A program made the position numbers and the translations under genes. The notes under the pieces were generated by a model. The model was not told the origin of the DNA. It saw nothing but the letters and a program-made list of their open reading frames with translations, and did not search any database. A stretch of DNA of 38,591 nucleotides from Verrucomicrobiota bacterium (GTDB taxonomy: Bacteria > Verrucomicrobiota > Verrucomicrobiia > Limisphaerales > CANJSG01): the NCBI GenBank assembly GCA_947476875.1, contig CANJSG010000011.1:1-38591 (forward strand), in the 5' to 3' direction. Shown here piece after piece: positions 26,095-34,528 of this stretch; positions within the stretch are counted from its first letter, which is position 1; every line of letters starts with the position of its first letter.

Positions 26095-27369
26095 TCAGTC
26101 GCGGAACATCTGTTGCAGCAGCCGATGCAGGTAGATGCGCCAGATCTGGTAGTCGTGGCCGTAGCCGGGATCTTCGCTCCACGTGTGCTTCACGTCTTTT
26201 TCCGTGAAGACCTGATGAAGCGTGCGTCCGCCGTTGACGGCGGTGTCTTCCGTGCCTGAGCCGATGAAGATCAGCTTGTAGTCCTTGTTGGCCTTGGCCG
26301 GATCAGTGAGCAGCGGTTCGGCCGCCGGCCGGCTGTAGCCGCTGAAGCCGCCGACGACGGAGAACAGTTCGGGATGCCGGAAGCCGATGGTCGTGCTGTG
26401 GCCGCCGCCCATGGAGTAGCCCATGATCGCGCGGGCCTTCTTCTCCTTGATGACGCGGAATTCCTTTTCCACGTAGGGCAGCACGTAGCCGAGGAGATCC
26501 TTTTCCATGTAGCTCGGACCAGTGCCGCCACCGAAGGCGGCGCCGGGTCCGCCGCGGTTTGCATTGGTGGGAGCCGTGTAGCCGAGCGAAGCCTGCAGCG
26601 CCCGCACTTCGGGAAGTTTGCCGGAGGAACCCGTCGTGTCGTGGCCGAAGGGCATCACGATGATCGCCGGGACCGCTTTGCCGTCGGCGATGAGATTGTC
26701 CATGATCGTGTTCGCCATGCCGGACTGGGTCCAGCCGCGCTCGTAGTCGTTGGCGCCATGGAGCAGGTAGACGACGGGGTAGCTCTTGCCGCTCGTGGCG
26801 TAGTCGGGCGGCGTGTAGACGACGACGCGGCGGGAGGTCTTGTTCTCCGGATTGAGGTAGTGGTGCTCCGTCAGGTTCCCGTGCGGCACGTCCCGGAACA
26901 TCATCCACTCGGCTTCCCTCCCGGGCAGGGCGACCATGCTCTTGTAAACGCCGGACGCCGGTCGGACGAAGGTGTTCTGGGGATCGGGAAACGAGAACCC
27001 GTCCATCACGAACCAGTATTGGTAGTAGCTCGGAGCAAGCTTGGGCGAGGTGTAGGACCAGACTCCGTTGGTGTCCTTCACCATGTCGAAACCGGCGGAG
27101 CCGTTGACCGGAACGCCTCCGAGCTTGGGGAAATCCGTGAAGACCCGGACCGTCTTGGCGTTGGGCGCCTGGAGACGAAAGGTGAGGGTGTTGTCGGCGT
27201 TCACTACCGGCGACCGGGCGGCGGTGACGACGCTGGCCTCGACGCCGGGGCCGCGTCCACGACCCGGTCCGCTGCCGCCGGGGGGATTGTTGTTGATCTG
27301 GGCCTGCGCCGAAACGGCGGCCAAGGCGGCGATCAATGCCAAGGCGGGCAAGCGGTGGATGGGTTTCAC
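26095..27369 (-). CDS. Secreted CE1-like esterase with N-terminal immunoglobulin-like (E-set/CBM48-like) domain
   Basis: This 424-residue protein has a signal peptide (cleavage near AQAQ, residue 24) and a Gly/Arg/Pro-rich stretch GGSGPGRGRGPG at 31-42. An E-set-like beta domain follows at about 55-150 (NADNTLTFRLQAPNAKTV). The CE1 esterase domain is at about 165-420, with triad candidates Ser319 (GYSMGGG), Asp375 (GTEDTA) and His405 (GYGHDYQIW). The E-set plus esterase layout is typical of acetyl/feruloyl esterases acting on arabinoxylan, such as XynZ- or Fae1A-type proteins. A further Gly-rich loop (GGPGAAFGGGTG) lies at about 273-284 in the catalytic domain. Confidence 0.87.
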   Translation of the reverse strand: MKPIHRLPALALIAALAAVSAQAQINNNPPGGSGPGRGRGPGVEASVVTAARSPVVNADNTLTFRLQAPNAKTVRVFTDFPKLGGVPVNGSAGFDMVKDTNGVWSYTSPKLAPSYYQYWFVMDGFSFPDPQNTFVRPASGVYKSMVALPGREAEWMMFRDVPHGNLTEHHYLNPENKTSRRVVVYTPPDYATSGKSYPVVYLLHGANDYERGWTQSGMANTIMDNLIADGKAVPAIIVMPFGHDTTGSSGKLPEVRALQASLGYTAPTNANRGGPGAAFGGGTGPSYMEKDLLGYVLPYVEKEFRVIKEKKARAIMGYSMGGGHSTTIGFRHPELFSVVGGFSGYSRPAAEPLLTDPAKANKDYKLIFIGSGTEDTAVNGGRTLHQVFTEKDVKHTWSEDPGYGHDYQIWRIYLHRLLQQMFRD

Positions 27370-27409
27370 GGGTTGGTTGGGGTTGGGCGTCGCGTGAGAG
27401 TGTGCGGCG

Positions 27410-28525
27410 CTACTTGGTCGCGGGTTTGTAATCCTTCCAGAGCCATTCCAGCGCGGGGGCCAACGTCTGGGCGCGCACGGGGCGATCGACGTGGCCGGCC
27501 TCCTTCGCGAAGACGAACTGGTAGGGATAACCCTTGGCCTTCAGCGCCGCGGCCATCCGTTGATTGGCGATGACCCAGTTGCCCATGCCCGCGCCCGATC
27601 CGCCGGCGCCGTTGTCCCGTTCGCCGACTTCCAGCCAGATGCGGAGCGGTTTGTCGGGCGCGGTCTTGGGAATGAAGTTCTCGTGGTATTCCCACGCGCC
27701 GTGCGGCGCTTCGGGGCCGTTGCGCAGGTTGACGAAGGTGCCGGAGAACACGAGAACGCGCCGGTAAAGCTCGGGATGGAACCACGCCATCGAAAGCGCC
27801 GCCGCACCGCCGGAACTGCCACCGAGCACGGCGCGGGCATTCGGGTCCGTGCTGAAGGCGACGTTACATTCCTTGGCCACGCGGGGAAGGACTTCGGCTT
27901 CGACGAACTCGGTAAACTTTCCGGAGACGGTGTCGTATTCGAGGCTGCGCTGGTTGCTCGGCATCACCATCACGGCGACCATCGCGGGCAGCCGTTTGTC
28001 GGCGATCATGTTGTCCAGGATCGTCGGCAGGTAGGGCGCGGGCTTGTTGTCATGCATGCCCATCGCGTCGTGGCAGAAGAGCAGCGGCGCGGGCGTGCCG
28101 GGCCCGTAGCCGGCAGGGATGTAGACGTTGACCTCGCGTGGCGCGGCCGGAGAGCCATCGCGACCGGCGGTCGGCGGGAAGAAGCGGCTGCCCGCCATGT
28201 CCATGTGGAAAGTGACGACCTTGCCTTGGGGAACTCCATCGCGCAGCGCGTTCTCGGGCGCGGGCGAATAAGGCGGAGCAATGGAGTAATCGCCGTCCGC
28301 CGACGCGGGCTTCCACGCGGGCAGCTCGGCCAGTTTGGCAATGGCCGCCTGGTCTTCGACGGTTAATGGGCCTCCGCGCCCCATCCTTCCGCCGCCGCGT
28401 GGGGCCGCGCCGCCGGGAGTCGGGTCGGCCGCGAACAGGAGTTGCGCGCATGAAACCACGCAGAGCGTGACGACGGCCCGGACGAGCCCGGGCTTCACGC
28501 CGGATGATGCCGACAAAGAGCGCAT
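27410..28525 (-). CDS. Secreted esterase, divergent CE1-like
   Basis: This 371-residue protein has a probable signal peptide (about 1-33, with a long n-region; ends LLFAADP) followed by a Gly/Arg-rich stretch GGAAPRGGGRMGRGG at about 38-52. The hydrolase domain has the nucleophile elbow LGGSSGG (Ser237 or Ser238), acidic GERDNG (Asp304) and AGHVDR (His345). It differs from the other locus esterases, whose elbow is GLSMGG or GYSMGG, so its substrate may differ. A second Gly-rich loop GAGGSGAGMG lies at about 306-315. It is 40 bp from the E-set esterase gene and 17 bp from the DUF1552 gene. Confidence 0.78.
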   Translation of the reverse strand: MRSLSASSGVKPGLVRAVVTLCVVSCAQLLFAADPTPGGAAPRGGGRMGRGGPLTVEDQAAIAKLAELPAWKPASADGDYSIAPPYSPAPENALRDGVPQGKVVTFHMDMAGSRFFPPTAGRDGSPAAPREVNVYIPAGYGPGTPAPLLFCHDAMGMHDNKPAPYLPTILDNMIADKRLPAMVAVMVMPSNQRSLEYDTVSGKFTEFVEAEVLPRVAKECNVAFSTDPNARAVLGGSSGGAAALSMAWFHPELYRRVLVFSGTFVNLRNGPEAPHGAWEYHENFIPKTAPDKPLRIWLEVGERDNGAGGSGAGMGNWVIANQRMAAALKAKGYPYQFVFAKEAGHVDRPVRAQTLAPALEWLWKDYKPATK

Positions 28526-28542
28526 GGGTTGGTCGACGGTTG

Positions 28543-29940
28543 TCAGATCGATCCGAGGCGGGCCGTCGAATCACCGAAGCGCTCCAGCTTCTGGGCGCCG
28601 CCGATGCGGTCGAGCATGCTGAGGTAGAGATTCGTCACCGGCAGGTCGTTGAACTTGGTGTGGCGACCGGGCGCCAGCGCGCCGCCGGCATGGCCCGCGA
28701 GGATGATGGGCAAATTCGAATGCGAGTGGCGGTTGCCGTCCGAGTTTCCGCTGCCATAGACGATCTGCGAGTTGTGCAGGAGCGAGTGGCCGTCCAGATC
28801 CTTCGTGGCCTCCATCTTCTCGAGGAAGTAGGCGAGCTGGCTGACATAGAAGTGGTCGATCTTGGCGACCTTCTCGATCCAGTCCGGACGATTGCCGTGA
28901 TGGGACAGGTTGTGATGGCCGTCGTTGACGCCGATTTCGGCGAAGTCCCGGTTATTGCCGTCGCCGGAGATCATGAAGGATGCGACGCGCGTCGAGTCCG
29001 TCTGGAAAGCGAGGAACAGCATGTCGAACATCAGGCGCACATAGTCGCGGTAGCTCGTGGGAATCCCGGCATCCGGCGCTTCGGCCGACGGCTGCGACCT
29101 GCCGGCGCGTGATTTCTCGACGGCCTGGATGCGCTGCTCGATCTCGCGCACGCCGGTGAAGTATTCGTCGATCTTGTCGCGGTCGCGTCCTGTCACCTCG
29201 CGGGTGAGGCTCTTCATGTCGCTCTGGATGAAGTCGAGGATGGAACGTGTCTGCTGCTGCCGGATGGCGAGGTTTTTGGCGCGGTCCTGTGGCGTGCCGG
29301 CGCCGAACATCCGCTCGAACAGGGCGCGCGGACTCACCTCGGGCGTGAGCGGAGTCGTCGGAGTGCTCCACGCGAGGTTGTGCTGGTAGACGCAGGCGTA
29401 TTCGGTGTCGCAGGTGCCGACGTTGAGCACGGTGTCGCAGGACAGTTCGAGCGAACGGAACGGCGTGAGCAGGCCGATCTGCTGGGCCATGACCTGGTCG
29501 ATGGAGACGCCGGCCTGGAAATCCGCGCCGTTGGTTTTCTTGATGCGCACTCCCGTCAGGAAAGTGCTGTTGGCTCTGGCATGGTCACCGCCGCCGTCCG
29601 GCCCGCCATTGGCGGAAAGGTCGGAAAGCCCTCCGAGCACCTGGATGTGCTGTTTCACCTTCGCGAGCGGCTCCATCGTGCGGTTGAGCGTGAACTCGCC
29701 CCCCGTTTCGGCGGGCCACCATGCGGACGAGATCGCACCATTCGGAAAGTAGAGGAACGCCGTCCGGAGCGGCACGCCCGTGGCCGTCGTGGAGGCGAAC
29801 TTCCGTCCGGCTTCGGCGGCAAACATCCGTCTCGGAAACGATTCCAACGCGGGCAGGGCGAGACACACTCCGAGGCTGCGGAGAAAGCGGCGGCGATTCA
29901 GGGCCAACGGATCGTTCGATGGGGAATTCCTGATGTTCAT
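28543..29940 (-). CDS. DUF1552 protein with twin-arginine signal
   Basis: This 465-residue DUF1552 protein has an N-terminal Tat signal (RRRFLRS at 16-22, then a hydrophobic stretch), so it is probably exported folded and may carry a cofactor. The body shows family blocks such as FLYFPNGAISSAWWPA, GGDHARANSTFLTG, SIDQVMAQQIG, GDGNNRDFAEIGVNDGHHNLSHH and SGNSDGNRHSHSNLPIILAG; the conserved His-rich stretches could bind metal. DUF1552 genes are commonly paired with DUF1592 cytochromes in PVC bacteria; here the pair overlaps by ATGA. The biochemical function is not known. Its position in a xylan locus suggests a role in oxidising or handling the polysaccharide or its products, as inference only. 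Confidence 0.9.
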   Translation of the reverse strand: MNIRNSPSNDPLALNRRRFLRSLGVCLALPALESFPRRMFAAEAGRKFASTTATGVPLRTAFLYFPNGAISSAWWPAETGGEFTLNRTMEPLAKVKQHIQVLGGLSDLSANGGPDGGGDHARANSTFLTGVRIKKTNGADFQAGVSIDQVMAQQIGLLTPFRSLELSCDTVLNVGTCDTEYACVYQHNLAWSTPTTPLTPEVSPRALFERMFGAGTPQDRAKNLAIRQQQTRSILDFIQSDMKSLTREVTGRDRDKIDEYFTGVREIEQRIQAVEKSRAGRSQPSAEAPDAGIPTSYRDYVRLMFDMLFLAFQTDSTRVASFMISGDGNNRDFAEIGVNDGHHNLSHHGNRPDWIEKVAKIDHFYVSQLAYFLEKMEATKDLDGHSLLHNSQIVYGSGNSDGNRHSHSNLPIILAGHAGGALAPGRHTKFNDLPVTNLYLSMLDRIGGAQKLERFGDSTARLGSI

Positions 29941-32540
29941 GGAGTTTGTTTGGTGTTGCGGGCCTCTGCGGAAGGGGCTGCCGGCTTCCGGTCCCGGTTG
30001 GAAGTGTTCGGAGCGACGCGGCGTTGCTGGAAGGGAGCGGATTCGAGAACGCCGAAGAGCAGCGTGGAGAATCGGCCGTTGTCCTTGTCGAGCTTCTCGA
30101 CGATCGCGTCGACGGTCGGCACGTCGTAGTATTCCACGCCGCGGCCGAGGATGTAGGTCATGAGCTTCTCGGTCAGAGTCCGGTAGAATTCCATCCGGTG
30201 TTTCTCGACCAGAGCCTTCTTGAAATCGCCGACTCCGGAGAATTTTTCGCCCGTGGCGAGCTCGCCCGAAGGATCGATCTTCTGGCCGGATTCAAAAGCG
30301 CGGGCGCGGCCGAAGGCGTTGAAGCCCTCCATCGCCAAGCCCGGCGGATCCATCCGCGAGTGGCAGGACGCGCACTTGGGATCGGCCCGATGCAACGCGA
30401 GGAGCTCGCGCTGGGTCGGTGCCTTGATCTCGGCCTTGGCCTGCGTGTCTTCCAGCGAAGGCACGTTCGGCGGCGGCGGGGCCGGCGGCGAACCGAGGAT
30501 GTTTTCGAGAACCCATTTCCCGCGCTTCACGGGCGAGGTGCGCGTGGGATTCGAGGTGACCGCGAGCACGCCGCCCATCGTGAGGACGCCGCCGCGGACA
30601 TGGCCCGGGGGCAGTTCGACGCGACGCATTTCGGCGCCAGTGATGTTCGTGATGCCGTAGACGGCGGCCAGCTGGTCGTTGAGGAAGGTGTAGTTGCTCT
30701 GCAGCAGCTCGAGAACACTGCGGTCCTCGCGGACGATGTGTTCGAAGTAGGAATCAACCTCCTGCTTCATCGCCGTGCGGACTTCGGCGGTCAGCTCCGT
30801 GCCCATCGGCGCGCGTCGTCCGCGCCCAAAACCGCCACGAGCACCGAATCCGCCGAATCCCGCGGCAGGACGGGCTCCGGCCCGGGCACCGGGCGCGCCC
30901 GGAGGAGCTGCTGCGACGGCGGCGGGCGGAGTCGAGTTCGTGGAACCATCGGTTGCGGCCGGGGGAGTTTCGGTGGCCAACACGGCGGCCGAATTGATCG
31001 GGATGTCCAGGATGCTCCTCGTTTGCAGCCATTGGCTGGCGAAGTTCTCCGAGAAGGCGCGCGCCCTCGGATCGGCGAGCATCCGCTTGATCTGTGCCTG
31101 GAAGTTCCTCCGAAGCTCGCCGCGCTCGGCAAGCTGCGTCAGCTCGTCATCGGGCATCGAGGACCACAACGCATACGAAAGCCGCGACGCGAGGCTGTAT
31201 TCGTCCAGCTGCGCGGTTGGCTGAGCGCCCTTGGCAGGCCCGGCATTTTCCAGATGGAAGAGGAACCGCGGCGACGCGAGCACGGCGATGAACGCCTGGG
31301 CAACGCCCTTCTCAAACGTGGCGCCGGGCAGCGAGTAGTTCTTCTCGGCGATGTCGACCAGCCGATCGACCGTATCGGACGGCACGGGCCGACGGTAAGC
31401 CTTGGCCGCGAAACGTGAGAGCACTTCGCGGGCATACTTCCGGCGCCCAGTCGCGTCCTCCGGCGGCTTCTCACGGGTGTAGAAGCGCTTGTAGTTCGGA
31501 TGATGGTCCCACTTTTCCTTCTCGAGCGGCCCGTCGAAGATCACGAAGAGGACGCGGTATTCCATCTTCGTGCGCAACGGTTTCAGATCGGGGAACACGG
31601 GCGTGAGTTCGCAACTGACCACATGGTCTCCCGCTTCCCAGTCGAAGTTGAAGGTGTCCGTCGGGTAATCCATGTCCGCCCACTCGTATTCTTTGTCCAG
31701 GATCACCTTGCCATCCGCCTTCCAAACCACGTGGCCGTGCTGTGGATCGACCGGGGTCGCCTCCCCGTCGATCTTGGTGTTGATCATGAGCCGATACTTT
31801 CCGGCGGTCTTGATCTTGAAGGTGTGGCTCGTCGTCCGCGCCTGGTAATAGGAGTAGCGCTCGGCGTTTTGAGTGCCGTCGGCGGTGAGGAAATCGCCGC
31901 CCTGAAGCATGCTGGTGGACATGACGACCGTGTCCATCGGCACGCCCTGGTTCACGGCCCTCATCGCCGCCTCGACGAACTTCTCCATGCGCATCGGCGA
32001 GATGCTCAGCACGTCGCCAATGTTGTCGAAGCCGTAACCCACGTCGTCGGGCGGGAGCATCGCGTCGGCCTTGAAGTCGACTCCGATGAGGTCGCGCAGC
32101 GTGTTCCGATACTCCGTGCGGTTCAGATGCCGCACCGTGACACGGCCTGGATCAGGCCGCGATGCATCGAGGCCGAAGGCGCCGGTCTTGATCCACTCCT
32201 CCAAAGCCCGCTGCTCCGCCGGTGTCAGCTGCGCCTCTTCCGGCGGCGGCATGACGTGCGAACGCGTGTTGCGCAGGACTTTCAGCCAGCTTTGCGGATC
32301 GTGCAGGAGCTTGTCCTTGGTGGAGAGAACGTCGAAATCCAATCCGCCCTTTTTCGCTCCGTCGGCGTGGCACTCGAAGCAACGGCTCTTAAGGATCGGC
32401 TGGACGACCTTGTGGAACTGGTCGCGAGCGTCGGCTTCGCTTGCCGCGGACAGGCTCGAACCGGTGGCTCCGATCAGCAGGCACACCAGGCCGCCGAACC
32501 ATGAGACTCCGAGATTTGAAGGGACAAACCGGTGTTTCAT
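29937..32540 (-). CDS. Exported multi-domain c-type cytochrome (PSCyt1-DUF1587-DUF1595-DUF1592-DUF1588-DUF1585)
   Basis: This 867-residue exported protein has a signal peptide (about 1-34). An N-terminal cytochrome-c-like domain carries CFECH (Cys54, Cys57, His58) and a candidate axial Met97 (HVMPPP). DUF1587 follows near 135-195 (VRHLNRTEYRNTLRDLIG), then a beta domain at about 205-345 resembling a carbohydrate-binding module, DUF1595 (about 385-450), DUF1592 (about 455-640), DUF1588 with a second CASCH at 723-727 (CHSRMDPPGLA), and DUF1585 at the C-terminus. Residues about 520-580 are a Pro/Ala- then Gly/Phe/Arg-rich insert (GFGGFGARGGFGRGRR) that interrupts DUF1592. The second heme motif lies in DUF1588, as usual for the family. 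Electron transfer is likely; substrate unknown. Confidence 0.9.
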   Translation of the reverse strand: MKHRFVPSNLGVSWFGGLVCLLIGATGSSLSAASEADARDQFHKVVQPILKSRCFECHADGAKKGGLDFDVLSTKDKLLHDPQSWLKVLRNTRSHVMPPPEEAQLTPAEQRALEEWIKTGAFGLDASRPDPGRVTVRHLNRTEYRNTLRDLIGVDFKADAMLPPDDVGYGFDNIGDVLSISPMRMEKFVEAAMRAVNQGVPMDTVVMSTSMLQGGDFLTADGTQNAERYSYYQARTTSHTFKIKTAGKYRLMINTKIDGEATPVDPQHGHVVWKADGKVILDKEYEWADMDYPTDTFNFDWEAGDHVVSCELTPVFPDLKPLRTKMEYRVLFVIFDGPLEKEKWDHHPNYKRFYTREKPPEDATGRRKYAREVLSRFAAKAYRRPVPSDTVDRLVDIAEKNYSLPGATFEKGVAQAFIAVLASPRFLFHLENAGPAKGAQPTAQLDEYSLASRLSYALWSSMPDDELTQLAERGELRRNFQAQIKRMLADPRARAFSENFASQWLQTRSILDIPINSAAVLATETPPAATDGSTNSTPPAAVAAAPPGAPGARAGARPAAGFGGFGARGGFGRGRRAPMGTELTAEVRTAMKQEVDSYFEHIVREDRSVLELLQSNYTFLNDQLAAVYGITNITGAEMRRVELPPGHVRGGVLTMGGVLAVTSNPTRTSPVKRGKWVLENILGSPPAPPPPNVPSLEDTQAKAEIKAPTQRELLALHRADPKCASCHSRMDPPGLAMEGFNAFGRARAFESGQKIDPSGELATGEKFSGVGDFKKALVEKHRMEFYRTLTEKLMTYILGRGVEYYDVPTVDAIVEKLDKDNGRFSTLLFGVLESAPFQQRRVAPNTSNRDRKPAAPSAEARNTKQTP

Positions 32541-32589
32541 GCTTTGCGGTCGCTCCTGCTATGGGTTTCGGCGGCTTCGCGGACGGGTG

Positions 32590-33861
32590 CTACTTCAACT
32601 GTCCGCCCGTGGCGGCGCGGATGACGGCGGCGAAGGCGGGCTTGGGTTTGTTGTCGCCGTCGAAGACCAGCGGCTTGCCCTGGGCGCGCCAGGAAACGGC
32701 GTCGTTCACGCCCCAGAAGGTCACGATGTCGATCGACTTGTCGTGCTTCACGAAGGCGCGGAAGACGGCTTCATAGGCATCCGCCAGTTTCTTGTCGGCG
32801 TCGCTGACCTGCCCGCCCTGCGTGGTGGCGGCATTGGCCGCGACGTCGGCGCCGGTGGCGCGTTGGCCGCCTTGGGCAGTGTTGATGTCGAGCTCGGTGA
32901 TGTGGATGGGCAGGCCGAGGGTCGCGATCTCGGCGAGCGTCTGGTCCATGATCTCGAAGGTGGTGGAGACGTTGATGTGGGCCTGCGAACCGATGGCGTG
33001 GATGGGCACCTTCTGCGCCTGGAGCTGGCGGACCATCGTGATGAGCTTCTGACGTTTCATCGGGTTCTCCAATCCGTAGTCGTTGTAGCGAAGGATCGCG
33101 GCGGGGTCGGCCTCGTGCGCGTATTGGAAGGCCTTGGCGATGAAGTCCGGCCCAATGATCTCGGACCACAGCGAGGACCGCAGGACGTTGGTGGTGCCGC
33201 TATCGCTCAGAGCCTCATTCACCACGTCCCAGACCTTGACCTTGCCCTTGTAGCGTCCAGCCACCGTGTGGATGTGGTCGCGCATGCGTTCCAGCAGTTC
33301 TTCACGCGAAGCCCGGGGGCCGTTGTAGCGGCCAAACCCGCCGCCGAAGCCCGGACCAAATCCAGGACGTCGTGCGCCGGGGCCGTTCGTTCCGGTGCTG
33401 TTGGTGGCGACGGCGGGTGCGGGCGGCGGAACAGGCGCGTTGGTCGCCGAGGCCGGTGGAGGATTGGTGCCTGCGAAAACCCAGGTGGGCGTCTGGCTGT
33501 GCCAGACAAGCGTGTGTCCCGCGATGGACATCCTGTTGCTCTGGCCGAAGGCCACCAACGCGTCGGCCGGGCCGAAGTTGAAGCCATCGGCGCCGGCGCG
33601 AGGGTGGATCGATTCCCACTTCATCTCGTTCTCGGCCACGACCTGGTTGAACTGTTCCTTCACCAGCGCGATGTCCGAATTGACCTGCTCCTGGCTGCGA
33701 CGCATTCCGGCTGCGCCCATCGTGACGGAGCGGTTGATGGCAACGCCGACTTCAAACTTGCCCTTGTAGACGTCTTTGAGGACCGGCTTGTCGGCGGCAA
33801 CCGCCGTGGCTGTCGCCAGCAAAGCCGCCGAAAGCCAGCTGATGCGTGGAATTGGATTCAT
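32590..33861 (-). CDS. Secreted GH10 endo-beta-1,4-xylanase with a low-complexity insert
   Basis: This 423-residue enzyme cuts the xylan backbone. It has a signal peptide (about 1-22) and a GH10 barrel with acid/base Glu216 in WDVVNEA and nucleophile Glu323 in HITELDI; VAENEMKWESIHP (around 75-87) and GHTLVWHSQTP (115-125) are further hallmarks. Residues about 130-183, between WVF and SREELLERMRDHI, form a Pro/Ala/Thr then Gly/Phe/Arg-rich insert (PGFGPGFGGGFGRYNG) that is absent from ordinary GH10 enzymes. It lies in the loop after strand 3, near the substrate cleft. A Gly/Ala-rich segment also follows the nucleophile (about 331-352). It is the only endo-xylanase in the window. Confidence 0.95.
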   Translation of the reverse strand: MNPIPRISWLSAALLATATAVAADKPVLKDVYKGKFEVGVAINRSVTMGAAGMRRSQEQVNSDIALVKEQFNQVVAENEMKWESIHPRAGADGFNFGPADALVAFGQSNRMSIAGHTLVWHSQTPTWVFAGTNPPPASATNAPVPPPAPAVATNSTGTNGPGARRPGFGPGFGGGFGRYNGPRASREELLERMRDHIHTVAGRYKGKVKVWDVVNEALSDSGTTNVLRSSLWSEIIGPDFIAKAFQYAHEADPAAILRYNDYGLENPMKRQKLITMVRQLQAQKVPIHAIGSQAHINVSTTFEIMDQTLAEIATLGLPIHITELDINTAQGGQRATGADVAANAATTQGGQVSDADKKLADAYEAVFRAFVKHDKSIDIVTFWGVNDAVSWRAQGKPLVFDGDNKPKPAFAAVIRAATGGQLK

Positions 33862-33907
33862 AGTTGCGAGGTGCGAAGAGGTTGAGCGATGTCGTGGCCG
33901 CCTGACC

Positions 33908-34528
33908 TCAAGGCGTCAGCTTGACCTTCACGCCTTTCAATTGACCGCCCGCCTTGTCCGTCAGCCGCATGGCTCCCTGCCAGCTGTTCTGCAGGTTGAG
34001 GACCTTGAACACGATGACGTTGGTGCCCTTCTTGAGGGTGACCCGACCCTTGTCGCCGTCCAACTCCAGGGTCCGGGGATCGGTGAAGGCGTAGATGTCC
34101 ACGCCGTTGAAGTAGATGCGCGCCTGGTCGTTGCTGCCCACGGTCATCGTCACGTCCGGGATGTCCTGATCACTCTCGATGTAGGTGACGATATAGCCGG
34201 CCGACTGGTCGTTGATGGATTTCAGGACGGCGTTGAAGTCGAAAAAGTTCGTCGCCGTGGTGACGTTTTTCCACGTCAGTTCCTTGCTGCCGACTTTGAC
34301 CGTTTCGCCGTCCTTGGGCTTGAGCGAGGCCTCGCCCTTGATCTGCTCGCGTAGGAGCAGATCGCCGGTGGAAGCGCCTTCGGGCAGGGCAATCGGGGCG
34401 AGCATGACCCAGTTCCGGATGTAGCCCGCCGGATCAAGGCTGGCCAATTCGGCCGCCGAGGCGTTCGACGTCAACAAGGCCGCGAGGGCAAACAACCCCG
34501 AGGTGGTGAATAGCTTCTTCATGATCAT
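33908..34528 (-). CDS. Small exported beta-sandwich (galactose-binding-like) protein
   Basis: This 206-residue protein has a signal peptide (MKKLFTTSGLFALAALL...ASAA). The mature part has features of sugar-binding-like beta sandwiches: DQARIYFNGVDIYAF, LKKGTNVIVFKVLNLQNSWQGAMRL and a GYIRNWVMLAPIAL opening, a pattern often found as a C-terminal module of PVC heme dehydrogenases and cytochrome proteins. Here it is a separate gene whose start overlaps the stop of the dehydrogenase gene (ATGA), so it is probably made in step with it. An ATG two codons further in (34522) is an alternative start. A role as a binding subunit for sugar or polymer is an inference. Confidence 0.72.
   Translation of the reverse strand: MIMKKLFTTSGLFALAALLTSNASAAELASLDPAGYIRNWVMLAPIALPEGASTGDLLLREQIKGEASLKPKDGETVKVGSKELTWKNVTTATNFFDFNAVLKSINDQSAGYIVTYIESDQDIPDVTMTVGSNDQARIYFNGVDIYAFTDPRTLELDGDKGRVTLKKGTNVIVFKVLNLQNSWQGAMRLTDKAGGQLKGVKVKLTP

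Noticed and set aside
30775-31418. Plus-strand frames opposite the DUF1592 cytochrome
   Set aside because: Composition is shadow-like and the minus strand has a complete domain series with two heme motifs.
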